A DNA stretch of 64,000 nt from Leptospira biflexa serovar Patoc strain 'Patoc 1 (Paris)'. Its GTDB lineage: Bacteria > Spirochaetota > Leptospiria > Leptospirales > Leptospiraceae. The translations under genes and the position numbers were made by a program. The stretch's first letter is position 1, and each line of letters begins with the position of its first letter. Location: contig NC_010602.1 in assembly GCF_000017685.1 (NCBI RefSeq), forward strand, positions 3,535,678-3,599,677, written 5' to 3'. This document shows, piece after piece, positions 28,700-38,774 of this stretch. The notes below the pieces were generated by a model, which did not search any database, was not told where the DNA came from, and was given only the letters and a program-made list of their open reading frames with translations.

Positions 28700-29512
28700 A
28701 TGAAACAGATATATTTAGTTTTGATTTTATTTTTTACATTTGCATCGAACATTTATTCTCAATACAATAACAAAGGTTTTGCTCATCCCTTACAAATTGA
28801 ACCAGTTGCTGTTTATTCAAAAGTAAGAGGAAGCTTAGGTTATTGGGATAAAGACTTTAACCAGGTTAAAGAAATTAACAAAAATGCTAGTATTGAAGGT
28901 GAATATAAGTTCAGTGACTCCTTCTCCGTGATTTCCTCTTTGGGTCGAACTGAGTATTCTCAAACGGATACAACAAAAGAAGTCACATGGGACCGATACA
29001 ATGTTGGTCTCAAGTATGGTAAAATTTTCGAAATGGGTAGTTCTCAATTTTTAATTGGTGGTGGATTACGAGTTTATGATAAAAAACGAAACTCCTTATT
29101 TCGTGAATATGAAAATCCTGATTATTATTTAATCCGACCAAACTTTGGTTTGGGTTATAAGTATGGCATTTTTCAAATTATGACAGAGTTCCGTTTCCAA
29201 TCCGAAACGAACAGACATGGAAGAGAATCCAAACTCGAAGAATTCAAACGATACTACCAAGTTGGCGTGGCTCCAAGTTTTGCAATTGCTGATTCCATCC
29301 GAATCTTTACGGAATTAGAATACAGAGAACCCGTGGATAAAACTGCAGATAAAAATCTTAGATACTTTAATTTTTATCCTGGTGTATCAATGAATACTGA
29401 AAGTTTGGGAACATTTAGTTTTAGTTTATCATTAGGTGTGCTTCCAAAAGCAGACAATGCGATTGATCGAGGGATTCGATTTTCCTATTTTTACTTTTTT
29501 GACACCAACTAA
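28700..29512 (+). CDS. Probable outer-membrane beta-barrel protein
   Basis: Protein of 270 aa with a signal peptide (MKQIYLVLILFFTFASNIYSQ) and a mature part of alternating hydrophobic/aromatic strands such as SFSVISSLGRTEYS, FLIGGGLRVYDKK, FQIMTEFRFQSETN, IRIFTELEYREPV and TFSFSLSLGVLPK. This suggests a barrel of 10-12 strands. The terminal residues (FSYFYFFDTN) are not a classical Phe end. No named family is recognised. It starts 3 bp after the SGNH hydrolase gene, in the same operon. Confidence 0.7.
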   Translation: MKQIYLVLILFFTFASNIYSQYNNKGFAHPLQIEPVAVYSKVRGSLGYWDKDFNQVKEINKNASIEGEYKFSDSFSVISSLGRTEYSQTDTTKEVTWDRYNVGLKYGKIFEMGSSQFLIGGGLRVYDKKRNSLFREYENPDYYLIRPNFGLGYKYGIFQIMTEFRFQSETNRHGRESKLEEFKRYYQVGVAPSFAIADSIRIFTELEYREPVDKTADKNLRYFNFYPGVSMNTESLGTFSFSLSLGVLPKADNAIDRGIRFSYFYFFDTN

Positions 29513-29518
29513 CATCAC

Positions 29519-29836
29519 ATGAAGGTTTCCATTTGCCTATTATGGATATTTTTTTTAGTAAATTGTCTTAGCATCCAAATAGGAAATCCATCGATCACCC
29601 TTTTCCAAAACAAAGGGCAATCGGGTTGGTTTTCACCGGGAAAAGCTCCAGTTCCCGGTGAAACATTTGTAGAATCTTGTACCACCAATTACTTCGGACT
29701 CGTGAGTGTAGGCAATGCGAGTTATGACTGGGTCTCGCAAAAAAAGCGTTTCAAAGAAATTCATAGCCTGGACCATTATTACAAAAACCAATATTTCTTT
29801 TTCCAAGAATTGTGTCTTCGGATCACTGGTATATGA
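29519..29836 (+). CDS. TRL-like family small lipoprotein
   Basis: Lipoprotein of 105 aa, signal peptide to LVNC (Cys15). Family features are SC-x4-YFGLVSVGNAS and the C-terminal FFFQELCLRITGI. The usual GDAS is GNAS here, so this is a divergent member. Start ATG 29519 is 7 bp after the barrel gene. It overlaps the small coiled-coil gene by 4 bp (ATGA). Confidence 0.65.
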   Translation: MKVSICLLWIFFLVNCLSIQIGNPSITLFQNKGQSGWFSPGKAPVPGETFVESCTTNYFGLVSVGNASYDWVSQKKRFKEIHSLDHYYKNQYFFFQELCLRITGI

Positions 29837-30078
29837 AACAAAACATCGATTCACTGAAGGAGTTTTCTAAAGAATTAAAGAGTGGTTTGATTTATGAGGA
29901 AATTGAATCTAAACTCAAAGAATTTCATTCGAAAAAAAATACCAAACATAATAAATCTCTCGATTCTCTCGCAGAGAAAATTCGGAAAAAAGAAGAACAG
30001 ATTGAAAAACTGTATGATGATATCATCCTCTTACAAAATAAACTTTCCAATCTTTTGGACAAAGAACTCCAAAAGTAA
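29833..30078 (+). CDS. Small coiled-coil protein
   Basis: Protein of 81 aa starting at ATG 29833, overlapping the TRL stop. It has no signal peptide. It is Lys/Glu-rich and almost entirely helical: residues ~40-80 (LAEKIRKKEEQIEKLYDDIILLQNKL) form heptads typical of a coiled coil. No family is recognised. A cytoplasmic protein within a run of envelope genes is unusual. Confidence 0.6.
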   Translation: MKQNIDSLKEFSKELKSGLIYEEIESKLKEFHSKKNTKHNKSLDSLAEKIRKKEEQIEKLYDDIILLQNKLSNLLDKELQK

Positions 30079-30202
30079 TCCACGACACCAAACTCTTTTA
30101 GTGAACCTGCAATTTATTTCCAAAATCAAATCCATTTCGAAAGAAAAGTTTTTTCTGATCCATTCTGTTCAAAAACCTCACCTTGATCGATTCCATTCCC
30201 GA

Positions 30203-30508
30203 TTGGTTCGTAAGGTTTGCCTTTTTATCTTACCCTTTGTTTTCCTACAATGTGCAAGTTCAGGATTTGGAACCCAAGGGTTACTTTATGAAAACCAAAG
30301 GATTTCACTCATGGAAACCGGAAACTCTGCGACTAAGGAAGGGTTTTCCTGTGCGAAATCCTATCTTGGACTCATTGCCTTGGGAGATGCCTCCATCGAG
30401 ACGGCCCAAAAGCAAGGAAACATCAAAGAAATTACGTCCATTGAATTAGAAACTTATAATTTCCTCGGGATTTACGCAAAACTATGTACGGTAACCAAGG
30501 GGATTTAG
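30203..30508 (+). CDS. TRL-like family small lipoprotein
   Basis: Lipoprotein of about 101 aa. TTG 30203 gives a compact signal peptide (MVRKVCLFILPFVFLQC). A GTG at 30101 would add 34 residues, and neither has a good ribosome site. The mature part shows the full TRL pattern: GFGTQGLLY, SCAKSYLGLIALGDASIETAQKQGNIKEIT, FLGIYAKLCTV. It is the best-preserved TRL copy in the window and the template by which the frameshift at 4694 is recognised. Confidence 0.68.
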   Translation: MVRKVCLFILPFVFLQCASSGFGTQGLLYENQRISLMETGNSATKEGFSCAKSYLGLIALGDASIETAQKQGNIKEITSIELETYNFLGIYAKLCTVTKGI

Positions 30509-30529
30509 TCGAAACTAAGTACAGAGCCA

Positions 30530-30952
30530 ATGGTCATGTGGAAAAAAATCAGAATCCTATTCGTTTTTGTTTTGCTGACCTTTCAATGTGTTCCCAAACC
30601 TTCTCCCTCTCTTTTGGGTATCTTGGTATTACCGCTCATCACACAAACTTCGGAAACTTTCACCATTGAATCCACCTCTCCTACGAACGGCGCCACCGGA
30701 GTCGCCTTAACCCCTACCATCACGATTGTGATGACACAGGCCATTGAACCTACTTCTATCAATACCAACATCACATGTTCCCCGTCCTGTCCAAGTCTCA
30801 CAGGTGGATCCTCCAACCGAACCATCACACTCACACCCACGAGTGCCTTGACGTCAGGGGTAACTTACACCATCACTCTCGGGCAAAACATCCAATCTAC
30901 TTTTGGTCTCACACTCGGGACCAACACCAGTTTTAGTTTTACCACTCTGTAA
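30530..30952 (+). CDS. Lipoprotein with a bacterial Ig-like (Big_5/SbsA-type) domain
   Basis: Lipoprotein of 140 aa; ATG 30530, or ATG 30536. The signal peptide ends at LLTFQC. Residues ~45-140 form one Ig-like domain with the Big_5 pattern: STSPTNGATGVALTPTITIVMTQAIEPTSIN, NRTITLTPTSALTSGVTYTITL, GLTLGTNTSFSFTTL. It is Thr/Ser-rich and acidic. Such domains mediate surface contacts in larger proteins; here a single domain is lipid-anchored. It is the last gene of the operon before a strong terminator of the opposite strand. Confidence 0.75.
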   Translation: MVMWKKIRILFVFVLLTFQCVPKPSPSLLGILVLPLITQTSETFTIESTSPTNGATGVALTPTITIVMTQAIEPTSINTNITCSPSCPSLTGGSSNRTITLTPTSALTSGVTYTITLGQNIQSTFGLTLGTNTSFSFTTL

Positions 30953-30982
30953 AATTAAAAAAGCCGACGTTTCCGCCGGCTT
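30951..30982 (-). terminator. Rho-independent terminator of hppA
   Basis: On the minus strand, AAGCCGGCGG and CGTCGGCTT pair around GAAA (30961-30982) and are followed by TTTTTTAATTTT. This ends transcription from hppA about 95 nt past its stop codon. Confidence 0.75.
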
Positions 30983-30992
30983 CTCAAACATT

Positions 30993-31018
30993 CCTATGGA
31001 TCTAAATGAATCCATAGG
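30993..31018. repeat. Perfect 9-bp inverted repeat in the hppA 3' region
   Basis: CCTATGGAT (30993-31001) and ATCCATAGG (31010-31018) are separated by 8 nt. It has no T tract. It lies between the hppA stop and the terminator, so it may protect or process the transcript's 3' end. Confidence 0.5.
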
Positions 31019-31076
31019 TTTGAATTGGTTCTTTCAATCATGATGGAACCAAATCGTTGGATTGTAATTTAAATTC

Positions 31077-33224
31077 TTATTTGAAGAAGTTTAAAACAAT
31101 TCCACCTTTTGTGACAAAAAACTCAGCAAACACGAGTGATGTGATAGCCATTAGTTTGATGAGAATGTTGATCGCAGGTCCTGATGTATCTTTGAACGGA
31201 TCACCAACTGTATCACCAACCACTGCTGCTTTGTGTTTTTCAGAACCTTTTCCACCAGCAGTTTTTTCGATGTATTTTTTAGCGTTGTCCCAAGCTCCAC
31301 CAGAGTTGGCAGAAGAGATCGCAAGCACCACACCAGAAACAAGTGCACCTGCAAGTAGGCCGGCAAGAGACTTCACTCCAAATAAATAACCCACAACGAT
31401 AGGGCTAAGGAGAACAAGGAGACCTGGAGGGATCATTTCACGGAGAGCCGCAGAAGTGGAAATATCCACACATTTTGCATACTCAGGTTTTGCTGTTCCT
31501 TCCATAAGACCAGGGATCTCTTTGAATTGGCGACGAACTTCTTTTACCATATCAAGAGCTGCTTTCCCAACAGACTTCATCGTCATCGCAGAGAAAATAA
31601 AAGGAAGCATTGCTCCAAACAGTAAACCACCAAAAACCAATGGATCGAGAAGTTCGATAGAAGTTAAATCAATCGCACCTTCACCCATTTCTTTGGAAGC
31701 ATTTTGTGTTCTTGTGATAAAGGCAGCAAAAAGTGCAAGGGAAGTGAGAGCCGCAGATCCAATTGCAAATCCTTTACCAACAGCGGCAGTGGTGTTTCCT
31801 GCTGCATCTAAAGTATCAGTTCGATCACGCACTTCTTTTCCAAGTTCTGCCATCTCAGCGATTCCACCGGCGTTGTCAGACACTGGACCATATGCATCAA
31901 TGGTAAGACCAATCGCGATAGTAGAAATCATACCAATGGCTGCAATGGCGATTCCATACATACCAGCAAGGATATTAGAAACAACAATGACAATCACAAG
32001 TAAAATGACAGGAACAACAGTGGACTTATAACCAAGCGCCAAACCATAAATGATGTTTGTTGCCGCGCCTGTTTCACATGCATCTGCTACTTCACGCACT
32101 GGTTTGTACGAGTGGGAAGTATAAATTTCTGTGATCCAACCAATGAACATACCAGCAAACAAACCTAATGCGACTGAAGTGTATACATTCCATTTTGTGA
32201 TGGTTTTGTCGCCGATTTGAAAACTATCGATCATGAAGATGTCAGTTGCAAAATACAATGCACCCGCAACGATGAAAGTAGAGATCCAAAGTTGTAGTTT
32301 TAATGCTTTTTCTACGTTTCCACCTTCTTTCACTCGTGCAAAAAAAGTTGTGATGAGAGACGCTGGGATCCCAATCGCAGAGATCAAAAGTGGGTATAAA
32401 AGTGCAGAGTTATTGTCCGCAAGTGCAGATGCTGTGGCACCAATCACAAGGGCCGCACAAGTGGCTTCCGCAGCAGAACCAAAAAGGTCAGCACCCATAC
32501 CCGCGATATCACCTACGTTGTCTCCCACGTTATCCGCGATGGTTGCAGGGTTACGAGGGTCATCTTCTGGGATTCCTTTTTCCACTTTTCCAACAAGGTC
32601 AGCACCTACGTCAGCGGCTTTCGTATAAATTCCGCCACCCACACGACCAAAGAGGGCAACCGAAGATCCACCAAGACCAAAACCGGCAAGGGATTCCATC
32701 AGGATGTGTTTGGCAACTGTCGGATTGGCACCTGTGAAAAGTAGGAAAAGACCAATCATACCTAAAACGGCAAGACCGATGAGACCAAATCCCATCACCG
32801 CTCCCGAGTCGAATGCCACTCGGAACGCTTTGGAAAGGGAAGTTTTTGCCGCTTGGGCTGTTCTCACGTTTCCTGCGGTCGCAATCTTCATTCCAATAAA
32901 GCCAGAAAGGCAGGAAATGAGGGCTCCTGATACAAAAGCGATCGAAGTATAAATGCCTTCATTGAATTCTGTATTGGGGTTATCTAATAGAAGGTAAATG
33001 AGAACTGTCATGAAGCTGATAAAAAGCAGAATGACTCGGTATTCTCTGAGAAGGAAGGCCATTGCCCCTTCTGCGATCGCGGCGGAGATTTCTTTTAATT
33101 TGGCGGTTTCTTTTTGATTGCCACCATCTACGCCCACTTGGATACGTATTACCCTCGCGGCGTAGAAAATCGCCGTGGCTATGGAGACAAGCGCCATGAC
33201 GATAATGATTAACTCTACATTCAT
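31077..33224 (-). CDS. hppA: Membrane-bound ion-pumping pyrophosphatase
   Basis: Integral membrane pyrophosphatase of 715 aa and about 16 helices that couples PPi hydrolysis to H+ (or Na+) export. Catalytic signature [35 protein letters not shown] is seen with its metal-binding Asp residues, and a second acidic cluster sits at [16 protein letters not shown] near the C-terminus. The segment [18 protein letters not shown] has Ala rather than Lys at the position that distinguishes K+-dependent from K+-independent enzymes, so K+ dependence is predicted. Start ATG 33224 behind AGAGGAT. It is divergent from the TPR-like gene. Confidence 0.95.
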   Translation of the reverse strand: MNVELIIIVMALVSIATAIFYAARVIRIQVGVDGGNQKETAKLKEISAAIAEGAMAFLLREYRVILLFISFMTVLIYLLLDNPNTEFNEGIYTSIAFVSGALISCLSGFIGMKIATAGNVRTAQAAKTSLSKAFRVAFDSGAVMGFGLIGLAVLGMIGLFLLFTGANPTVAKHILMESLAGFGLGGSSVALFGRVGGGIYTKAADVGADLVGKVEKGIPEDDPRNPATIADNVGDNVGDIAGMGADLFGSAAEATCAALVIGATASALADNNSALLYPLLISAIGIPASLITTFFARVKEGGNVEKALKLQLWISTFIVAGALYFATDIFMIDSFQIGDKTITKWNVYTSVALGLFAGMFIGWITEIYTSHSYKPVREVADACETGAATNIIYGLALGYKSTVVPVILLVIVIVVSNILAGMYGIAIAAIGMISTIAIGLTIDAYGPVSDNAGGIAEMAELGKEVRDRTDTLDAAGNTTAAVGKGFAIGSAALTSLALFAAFITRTQNASKEMGEGAIDLTSIELLDPLVFGGLLFGAMLPFIFSAMTMKSVGKAALDMVKEVRRQFKEIPGLMEGTAKPEYAKCVDISTSAALREMIPPGLLVLLSPIVVGYLFGVKSLAGLLAGALVSGVVLAISSANSGGAWDNAKKYIEKTAGGKGSEKHKAAVVGDTVGDPFKDTSGPAINILIKLMAITSLVFAEFFVTKGGIVLNFFK

Positions 33225-33294
33225 GAGATCCTCTTTGAGATTGTTTATTTGTATTTCTAAGATATTTTAGAAGATGACCGATGAGAATCCATAG

Positions 33295-34464
33295 ATGATA
33301 CTTCGGTCTAGGAGAATATGGCAATTTAGTGTTCTGGTAACAAGTCTATTTCTGCCCTTGTACCCAATTTTAGCGGAACCAGAAGCCCTAAATCCCGTTA
33401 AAGCCTTTTATGGTTATGAGGACCTGCTTCGTATGGCCGAGGACAAAATTGTCCAAGAAACACCAGCCAAAGCTTTCGATTTTCTCATCAAAGCCAAAGA
33501 ACTGAATCCTGACCCAGACTACCGGTATTACAATCTACAAGCCCAGGCCCATATGAAACTGGGACAGGTCTTTGATGGGATCCATGCCTACGAAGAATCC
33601 ATCAAACGAAAAAAAGACCAATTGGATTTGGTATTGTTTGTCGCAGATTTTTATGAAAAAGAGAAAAAACCGAGAGAATCCTTATACTATACGAAATTTT
33701 ATTTAGAACAAAAACCCAAAGCTAAGTACAGATTGTATCTTGCCGCGATTCTTTCCAGACAACTCGGACTCGAAACTGATTACGAATCCTATATGCAAAT
33801 TTTGGAAAATGACAAAACCTTTGATTCGGAAAAGGAAGCACTGCAAACAAGCCTTCTCAAAAATATCAAAAACAGAAAATGGAAAGAAGCAGATGATTTG
33901 AGCCTTCGATACTTGGTTTATTTCCCACGAGAAGAAGGAATGTATGAAACATTGATCCTGGCAAGGCGCGGACGTAATTCCGAGTTACTGGAACAAGCCT
34001 ACATTTGGACAGCCACTGTGTTTTTGAAAGAAACGAGATACTTCACACGGTATGGAGTTTACCTCCAAGAAAAAGAAAGGTATTTGGAAGCACTCAGTTT
34101 GTTCCGCCGAGGTTTCTATAACCTTTTGAAATATGATCCCAATTCCGATGCCAAAGAAATTTTATTTCTCGTACGCCAAAGTTATGCGAATCTCGGAAAA
34201 GACCGTGATACCTTGGCAATTGACTCCCTTGTCAAAGATTTCCAAAATCAAAAAAATCTCACAGCGACAGAATTAGAAAACCATATGTCAACCTATCGTA
34301 AAAACAGAGAGTATTTACTGTTTTGCATTTACTGGTTTTCCACCCGAGATACGGACAAAACGAATGAATATAGAAAACGACTGCGAGAAAGGGATTTGGA
34401 ATTTGAAGAATCAGAATTCCTGCGAGTGATGGGACCGTTTGCCGCTCTCCCGCAGGAATTGTAA
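33295..34464 (+). CDS. TPR-like repeat protein, probably exported
   Basis: Protein of 389 aa with an N-terminal hydrophobic signal (FSVLVTSLFLPLYPILAEPE). It is then helical throughout, with helix pairs resembling degenerate tetratricopeptide repeats (for example YYNLQAQAHMKLGQVFDGIHAYEESIKRK and YLEALSLFRRGFYNLLKYDP). TPR proteins act as interaction scaffolds. No enzymatic motif is seen. It shares a 70-bp divergent spacer with hppA. Confidence 0.7.
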   Translation: MILRSRRIWQFSVLVTSLFLPLYPILAEPEALNPVKAFYGYEDLLRMAEDKIVQETPAKAFDFLIKAKELNPDPDYRYYNLQAQAHMKLGQVFDGIHAYEESIKRKKDQLDLVLFVADFYEKEKKPRESLYYTKFYLEQKPKAKYRLYLAAILSRQLGLETDYESYMQILENDKTFDSEKEALQTSLLKNIKNRKWKEADDLSLRYLVYFPREEGMYETLILARRGRNSELLEQAYIWTATVFLKETRYFTRYGVYLQEKERYLEALSLFRRGFYNLLKYDPNSDAKEILFLVRQSYANLGKDRDTLAIDSLVKDFQNQKNLTATELENHMSTYRKNREYLLFCIYWFSTRDTDKTNEYRKRLRERDLEFEESEFLRVMGPFAALPQEL

Positions 34465-34532
34465 ATCTATGTATCTGGTCAGAGTTTCGTTTCGAAAGAG
34501 ACATTCGTAATTTTTGATTATACCTTCTGATT

Positions 34533-34579
34533 CAAAAAATTTCCTAACCAACGCCTTGAGAAATGCAAAGTTAGGAAAT
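34533..34579 (-). terminator. Terminator of acs
   Basis: ATTTCCTAAC (34539-34548) and GTTAGGAAAT (34570-34579) form a perfect 10-bp stem. On the minus strand the stem runs into TTTTTGAA. It lies just after the acs stop codon, with a rather long 21-nt loop. Confidence 0.5.
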
Positions 34580-34600
34580 CAATCTACTCTGTCATTTCTC

Positions 34601-36565
34601 TTAACTATGGTATTTCTTCTTATCATCAATTAACGATTGGACAACGGATGGATCGGCAAGTGTACTAATGTCACCTAACGTATCAAATTCGTTATTGGCA
34701 ATCTTCCGTAAAATTCGACGCATGATTTTACCAGACCGAGTTTTAGGAAGTCCTGGGGCCCAATGGATCACATCTGGCCTCGCTATTTTTCCAATCACCT
34801 TTTCCACCATCGCAATGAGTTCTTTTTTCAGTAGGTCGTTTGTGACAACCCCTTGTTTCACCGTGACATAGGCATAAATTCCCTGGCCTTTGATGTCATG
34901 TGGGAAACCCACAACAGCCGCTTCCGCCACCGATTTGTGTTCCACAAGGGCACTTTCCACTTCTGCCGATCCAATCCGATGCCCTGAGACATTGAGGACA
35001 TCATCGACTCGCCCTGTGATGCGAAAGTATCCTTCTTTATCACGATTGGCCCCATCCCCTGTGAAATAATAGCCTTTGAATTGAGAGAAGTAGGTATCAA
35101 AGAATCGTTTCGGATCTCCATACACTCCGCGCATCATCGAAGGCCAAGGTTTCGCGATACAAAGATTGCCTGAAATTTCACCTTTGCCTTTCAGTTCCAC
35201 CCCTTCGTTGTCCACAAGTACTGGTTGGATTCCATAAAATGGCCAACTGGCCGATCCTGGTTTTTGCGGAATGGCTCCCGGAATCCCTGAGATCATAATG
35301 GATCCAGTTTCTGTTTGCCACCATGTATCCACAATCGGGCATTTCGATTTTCCAATATTAGCATAATACCATTCCCAAGCTTCTGGGTTAATGGGTTCTC
35401 CCACAGAACCAAGTAACCGCAGTGATGCGAGTGATCGCTTTTTGATATGCTCTAGACCTTCTCGCATGAGTGCCCGAATGGCCGTCGGTGCGGTATAAAA
35501 TACGGTGACTTTGTATTTATCAATCACATCCCAAAATCGACCCATGTCAGGGTAACTCGGAACCCCTTCGAACATCAAGGAAGTAGCACCATTGGAGAGT
35601 GGTCCATACAATATATAACTATGACCCGTGATCCAACCAATGTCTGCCGTACACCAGTATGTATCCGTGTCTTTGTAATCAAAGATAGTAGCGAATGTTA
35701 GATTGGCACCTAACAAATACCCGGCGGTGGTATGGAGGACCCCTTTTGGTTTTCCCGTGGAACCAGATGTGTAAAGGATGAAGAGTGGGTCTTCCGATTC
35801 CATAGGAACAGCGGGGCATTCTTTTTTCACTTCAGGGTCTTTCATGAGGTAGTGATACCAATGGTCACGACCTTCTTTCCAATTGAGATTGCCTTCATCA
35901 CCCGTTCGTTTGACGACAATCACATCATTCACTTTGAATTTGGTTTCAGCGAGGGCAGCATCGACATTTTTTTTCAGTTCGATGGGTTTGCCACCACGGT
36001 ATCCACCATCGGCTGTGATGACAAGAGTTGGTTTACAATCTTCGATACGACCAAGGAGTGCTTCTGGAGAAAATCCCCCAAAGACAACGGAATGCACGGC
36101 CCCGATGCGAGTACAAGCAAGTGTGGCGATGGCAAGTTCTGGGACCATCGGAAGGTAGATGAGAACTCGGTCTCCTTTCTTCACTTTGAATTTTTTTAGT
36201 ACATTGGCAAAGTGATTCACTTCTCTATGTAAGTCGTGATAGGTGAGGACTTTGGATTCGTCGGGATTGTCACCTTCCCATATGAGAGCGGCTTTGTTTT
36301 TTAAGGGAGAGTCAAGGTGGCGGTCTAAACAATTATAAGAGACATTGAGTTTTCCCCCCACAAACCATTCTACTTTTGCTTTTGCAAAGTCGTGTCTCAG
36401 AACTTTGGTCCATTTTTTAAACCATGTTAGGCGTTTTGCTTGTTCTGCCCAAAATTTCTCTGGTTTTTCAATGGATTCTTTGTATTTGGATTTGTATTCT
36501 TTTAAGCTAACGTTTGCAAGTTTGGCAAATTCTTTGGATGGTGCCACGATTCTTTCTTTCGGCAT
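34601..36565 (-). CDS. acs: Acetyl-coenzyme A synthetase
   Basis: AMP-forming acetate-CoA ligase of 654 aa, which activates acetate (ATP + acetate + CoA to acetyl-CoA + AMP + PPi). Leptospira live on beta-oxidation of fatty acids, so acetate re-activation fits their metabolism. ANL-superfamily motifs are intact: [14 protein letters not shown] (P-loop), [31 protein letters not shown], and the acetylatable Lys in [15 protein letters not shown] near the C-terminus. Length is normal. Start ATG 36565 behind AGAGGGAC. Confidence 0.96.
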   Translation of the reverse strand: MPKERIVAPSKEFAKLANVSLKEYKSKYKESIEKPEKFWAEQAKRLTWFKKWTKVLRHDFAKAKVEWFVGGKLNVSYNCLDRHLDSPLKNKAALIWEGDNPDESKVLTYHDLHREVNHFANVLKKFKVKKGDRVLIYLPMVPELAIATLACTRIGAVHSVVFGGFSPEALLGRIEDCKPTLVITADGGYRGGKPIELKKNVDAALAETKFKVNDVIVVKRTGDEGNLNWKEGRDHWYHYLMKDPEVKKECPAVPMESEDPLFILYTSGSTGKPKGVLHTTAGYLLGANLTFATIFDYKDTDTYWCTADIGWITGHSYILYGPLSNGATSLMFEGVPSYPDMGRFWDVIDKYKVTVFYTAPTAIRALMREGLEHIKKRSLASLRLLGSVGEPINPEAWEWYYANIGKSKCPIVDTWWQTETGSIMISGIPGAIPQKPGSASWPFYGIQPVLVDNEGVELKGKGEISGNLCIAKPWPSMMRGVYGDPKRFFDTYFSQFKGYYFTGDGANRDKEGYFRITGRVDDVLNVSGHRIGSAEVESALVEHKSVAEAAVVGFPHDIKGQGIYAYVTVKQGVVTNDLLKKELIAMVEKVIGKIARPDVIHWAPGLPKTRSGKIMRRILRKIANNEFDTLGDISTLADPSVVQSLIDDKKKYHS

Positions 36566-36648
36566 TGTGTCCCTCTAGTGGAGAAAGACTGAACTTTTTT
36601 AAAAAAAAGTCCAGCATGAATCGAAAAAAAAGAATTTAAAAATTGAAC

Positions 36649-37200
36649 TTAGTGCGATCCGGTTCGGATGAGATCTAAAAATTCGCTTCGAGTAGTAGGA
36701 TCCGTTTTGAAGAGACCAAGCAAACTGGAAGTGAATAATTCTGAGTTTTGTTTTTCGACTCCTCGCATCATCATACACAAATGTTTTGCTTTGATGACAA
36801 CACCAACACCCAAAGGGTCCAATGTTTCTTGGATGGCCTGTGCAATTTGGTCGGTAAGTCTTTCTTGTACTTGCAGTCTTCTGGCAAACACATCTACGAT
36901 TCGTGGAATTTTACTGATCCCAATGATTTTTTTATTGGGAATGTATGCGACATGAGCCCTTCCATAAAAAGGGAGTAAGTGGTGTTCGCATAAGGAATAC
37001 ATTTCAATATCACGAACCAAAACCATACCTGTGGTATTTTCTTCAAAAATGGCGCCATTGACCAATTGGTTGATGTCTGCCTTGTACCCACTCGTTAAAA
37101 AATCATAAGCTTTTTTCACTCGATTAGGAGTTTTGACGAGACCTTCTCTGTTTGGATCTTCACCAATTTGTTTTAGGATTTCTTCGATTAAGTTTTCCAT
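36649..37200 (-). CDS. folE: GTP cyclohydrolase I
   Basis: Enzyme of 183 aa that opens GTP to 7,8-dihydroneopterin triphosphate, the entry step for folate and also for the queuosine precursor pathway that uses queE (22994). ATG 37200 is chosen because AAGGAATCGG lies just upstream. Zinc and active-site motifs are seen: [20 protein letters not shown] and [16 protein letters not shown]. It also has VQERLT and a C-terminal RSEFLDLI. It is on its own between acs and the glycosyltransferase. Confidence 0.95.
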
Positions 37201-37347
37201 CCGATTCCTTTTTGAAAGTAAGTTCCTTGTGTACCTGCCTTTCAAAATTTGAATGCAGAATATTCACTAGTTATTTGACTAGACTTGACTCTTAAGGAAA
37301 AGACACATTTCCTTTTTTTGGTTAGAAAGGACATAATCATCAATCAA

Positions 37348-38454
37348 ATGCAAAAAAAAATTGGCTATGATGCAAGGATGATCGAAAATTCTGGGATTGG
37401 AATTCGCATCCAACATATCTTAAAATTTTGGCCTATCCCATCTAAAGAAGCTGAACTTTTTATCTTTGGAGATCCCAACCGTTTAAACAAATACGATCTA
37501 CCAAAACACGCTAAAATTATTCCCTATTTTACCCCCATCTATTCTCCAAAGGAATTTTTCGGCCATCCTCAAATGGCAGAGATGGATATCTTAGACATCC
37601 CTCATTTCAATGTGCCACTTCGTTACCTTAGGAAATGCATTGTTACCATCCATGATTTGATCCCTTATCATTTCAAAGAGGCTCATGGTTCCATTCTCAA
37701 ACGATTGTACTTACAAATCGTACTCCGTTCCATCAAGTGGTTTGCACGCCACATCATCGCTGTCTCTCAGTACACAAAAGATGATTTGATCAAATGTTTT
37801 GGGTATCGTAGGGAAACAATAACAGTTGTTTTTAACGGAATCGATCTAAACAATTTTACAAAGCGACCACAGCCAAAGGTGAATGCCTTTCTCAAAGAAT
37901 TCCAATTACCAAAAGAGTATCTTTTTACAGTTGGGATAGGAAAGGCACATAAAAACTTTCCTTTTTTATTGTCCAATCTAGAGTCACTATGGAAAAAACA
38001 GTCTCTGAAACTACCCCTGGTCATTGGTGGGATCAGTAAAGAAATCCCAGAAGAATTGTTAACCTTTCAAAAACAAAATCCCCATCGGATTTATTTTTTA
38101 GAACATTTACCGTACGATTTGTTACCCCTTGCTTACCAAGGAGCCCATTTATTTCTCTATCCATCTCTCTTTGAAGGATTTGGATTTCCTGTCCTCGAAG
38201 CACAAGCCATGGGAACGGTTGTCCTTTCTTCCAATGCCAGTGTCCTTCCTGAAGTGTTGCTGGATTCTGCCGAATACTTTGATCCAAATGATGATGAGAG
38301 TTTCCAATTGAATCTGCTTGCCCTCCTTTCGGATGGAAAGAGGCAAAAAGCATTCCAAACGAAAGGAATCCAAAATTCTCATCGTTTCCTTTGGAAAAAT
38401 GTCCTAAAACCATACTACCAAGTTCACCAAACAAAAGAAACCGAAAGCAATTAG
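37348..38454 (+). CDS. Glycosyltransferase family 4 protein
   Basis: GT-B glycosyltransferase of 368 aa transferring a sugar from an activated donor, probably for surface polysaccharide or a glycolipid. The N-terminus MQKKIGYDARMIENSGIGIRI is the acceptor-side loop typical of GT4. The donor-site signature YPSLFEGFGFPVLEAQAMGTVVLSSNASVLPEV contains the conserved E-x7-E. ATG 37348 is preferred, though its AAAGGA is 17 nt upstream; a TTG at 37285 would give a longer N-terminus. The gene is isolated, not inside an LPS cluster. Confidence 0.85.
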   Translation: MQKKIGYDARMIENSGIGIRIQHILKFWPIPSKEAELFIFGDPNRLNKYDLPKHAKIIPYFTPIYSPKEFFGHPQMAEMDILDIPHFNVPLRYLRKCIVTIHDLIPYHFKEAHGSILKRLYLQIVLRSIKWFARHIIAVSQYTKDDLIKCFGYRRETITVVFNGIDLNNFTKRPQPKVNAFLKEFQLPKEYLFTVGIGKAHKNFPFLLSNLESLWKKQSLKLPLVIGGISKEIPEELLTFQKQNPHRIYFLEHLPYDLLPLAYQGAHLFLYPSLFEGFGFPVLEAQAMGTVVLSSNASVLPEVLLDSAEYFDPNDDESFQLNLLALLSDGKRQKAFQTKGIQNSHRFLWKNVLKPYYQVHQTKETESN

Positions 38455-38582
38455 AGTCCCTTCCCCAAGGAACGAAGGGAAACAGCGCTTTCCTATTGGA
38501 ATTCAAAACAAAAAAATCTATATTTTTCGCTCCAAAAGTACTTGTCAGTTTTTGGAAAACTTCGAGACTGATTCTCAGAACC

Positions 38583-38774
38583 ATGATCAAGTGTCACTGT
38601 GCAGAAGTTTTCTTTGAATCCATCTTAAATGTTGTCAAAGAAACGAATCGCCCCATACTAGAAGTCGCCCGCGAGATGGGAGCGGCTGATACTTGTACGG
38701 CCTGTGTTCCGGATATGTTAGCCTTCATCGAGCAGGAATTGGAAGGTCAACTTGCAGGAAATACAAATCATTGA
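38583..38774 (+). CDS. BFD-like [2Fe-2S]-binding domain protein
   Basis: Small protein of 63 aa with the bacterioferritin-associated ferredoxin-type pattern: C-x-C near the start (MIKCHCAEV) and C-x2-C about 32 residues later (TCTACVPD), spaced as in Fer2_BFD domains. It may deliver electrons or help in iron release. No bacterioferritin is in view. No clear ribosome site precedes ATG 38583. Its 3' end overlaps the cupin gene by 23 bp, so the two are co-translated. Confidence 0.72.
   Translation: MIKCHCAEVFFESILNVVKETNRPILEVAREMGAADTCTACVPDMLAFIEQELEGQLAGNTNH

Noticed and set aside
31456..32628. Plus-strand frames opposite hppA
   Set aside because: They mirror the Ala/Gly/Val-rich codons of hppA and show no family pattern.
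36590..36640. Terminator after folE from A/T runs (GAACTTTTTT/AAAAAAGTTC-like)
   Set aside because: The pairing is nearly all A-T around long homopolymers, so it cannot be told from chance composition.
38455..38495. Terminator after the glycosyltransferase (TCCCTT/AAGGGA)
   Set aside because: The stem is only 6 bp and no T tract follows.
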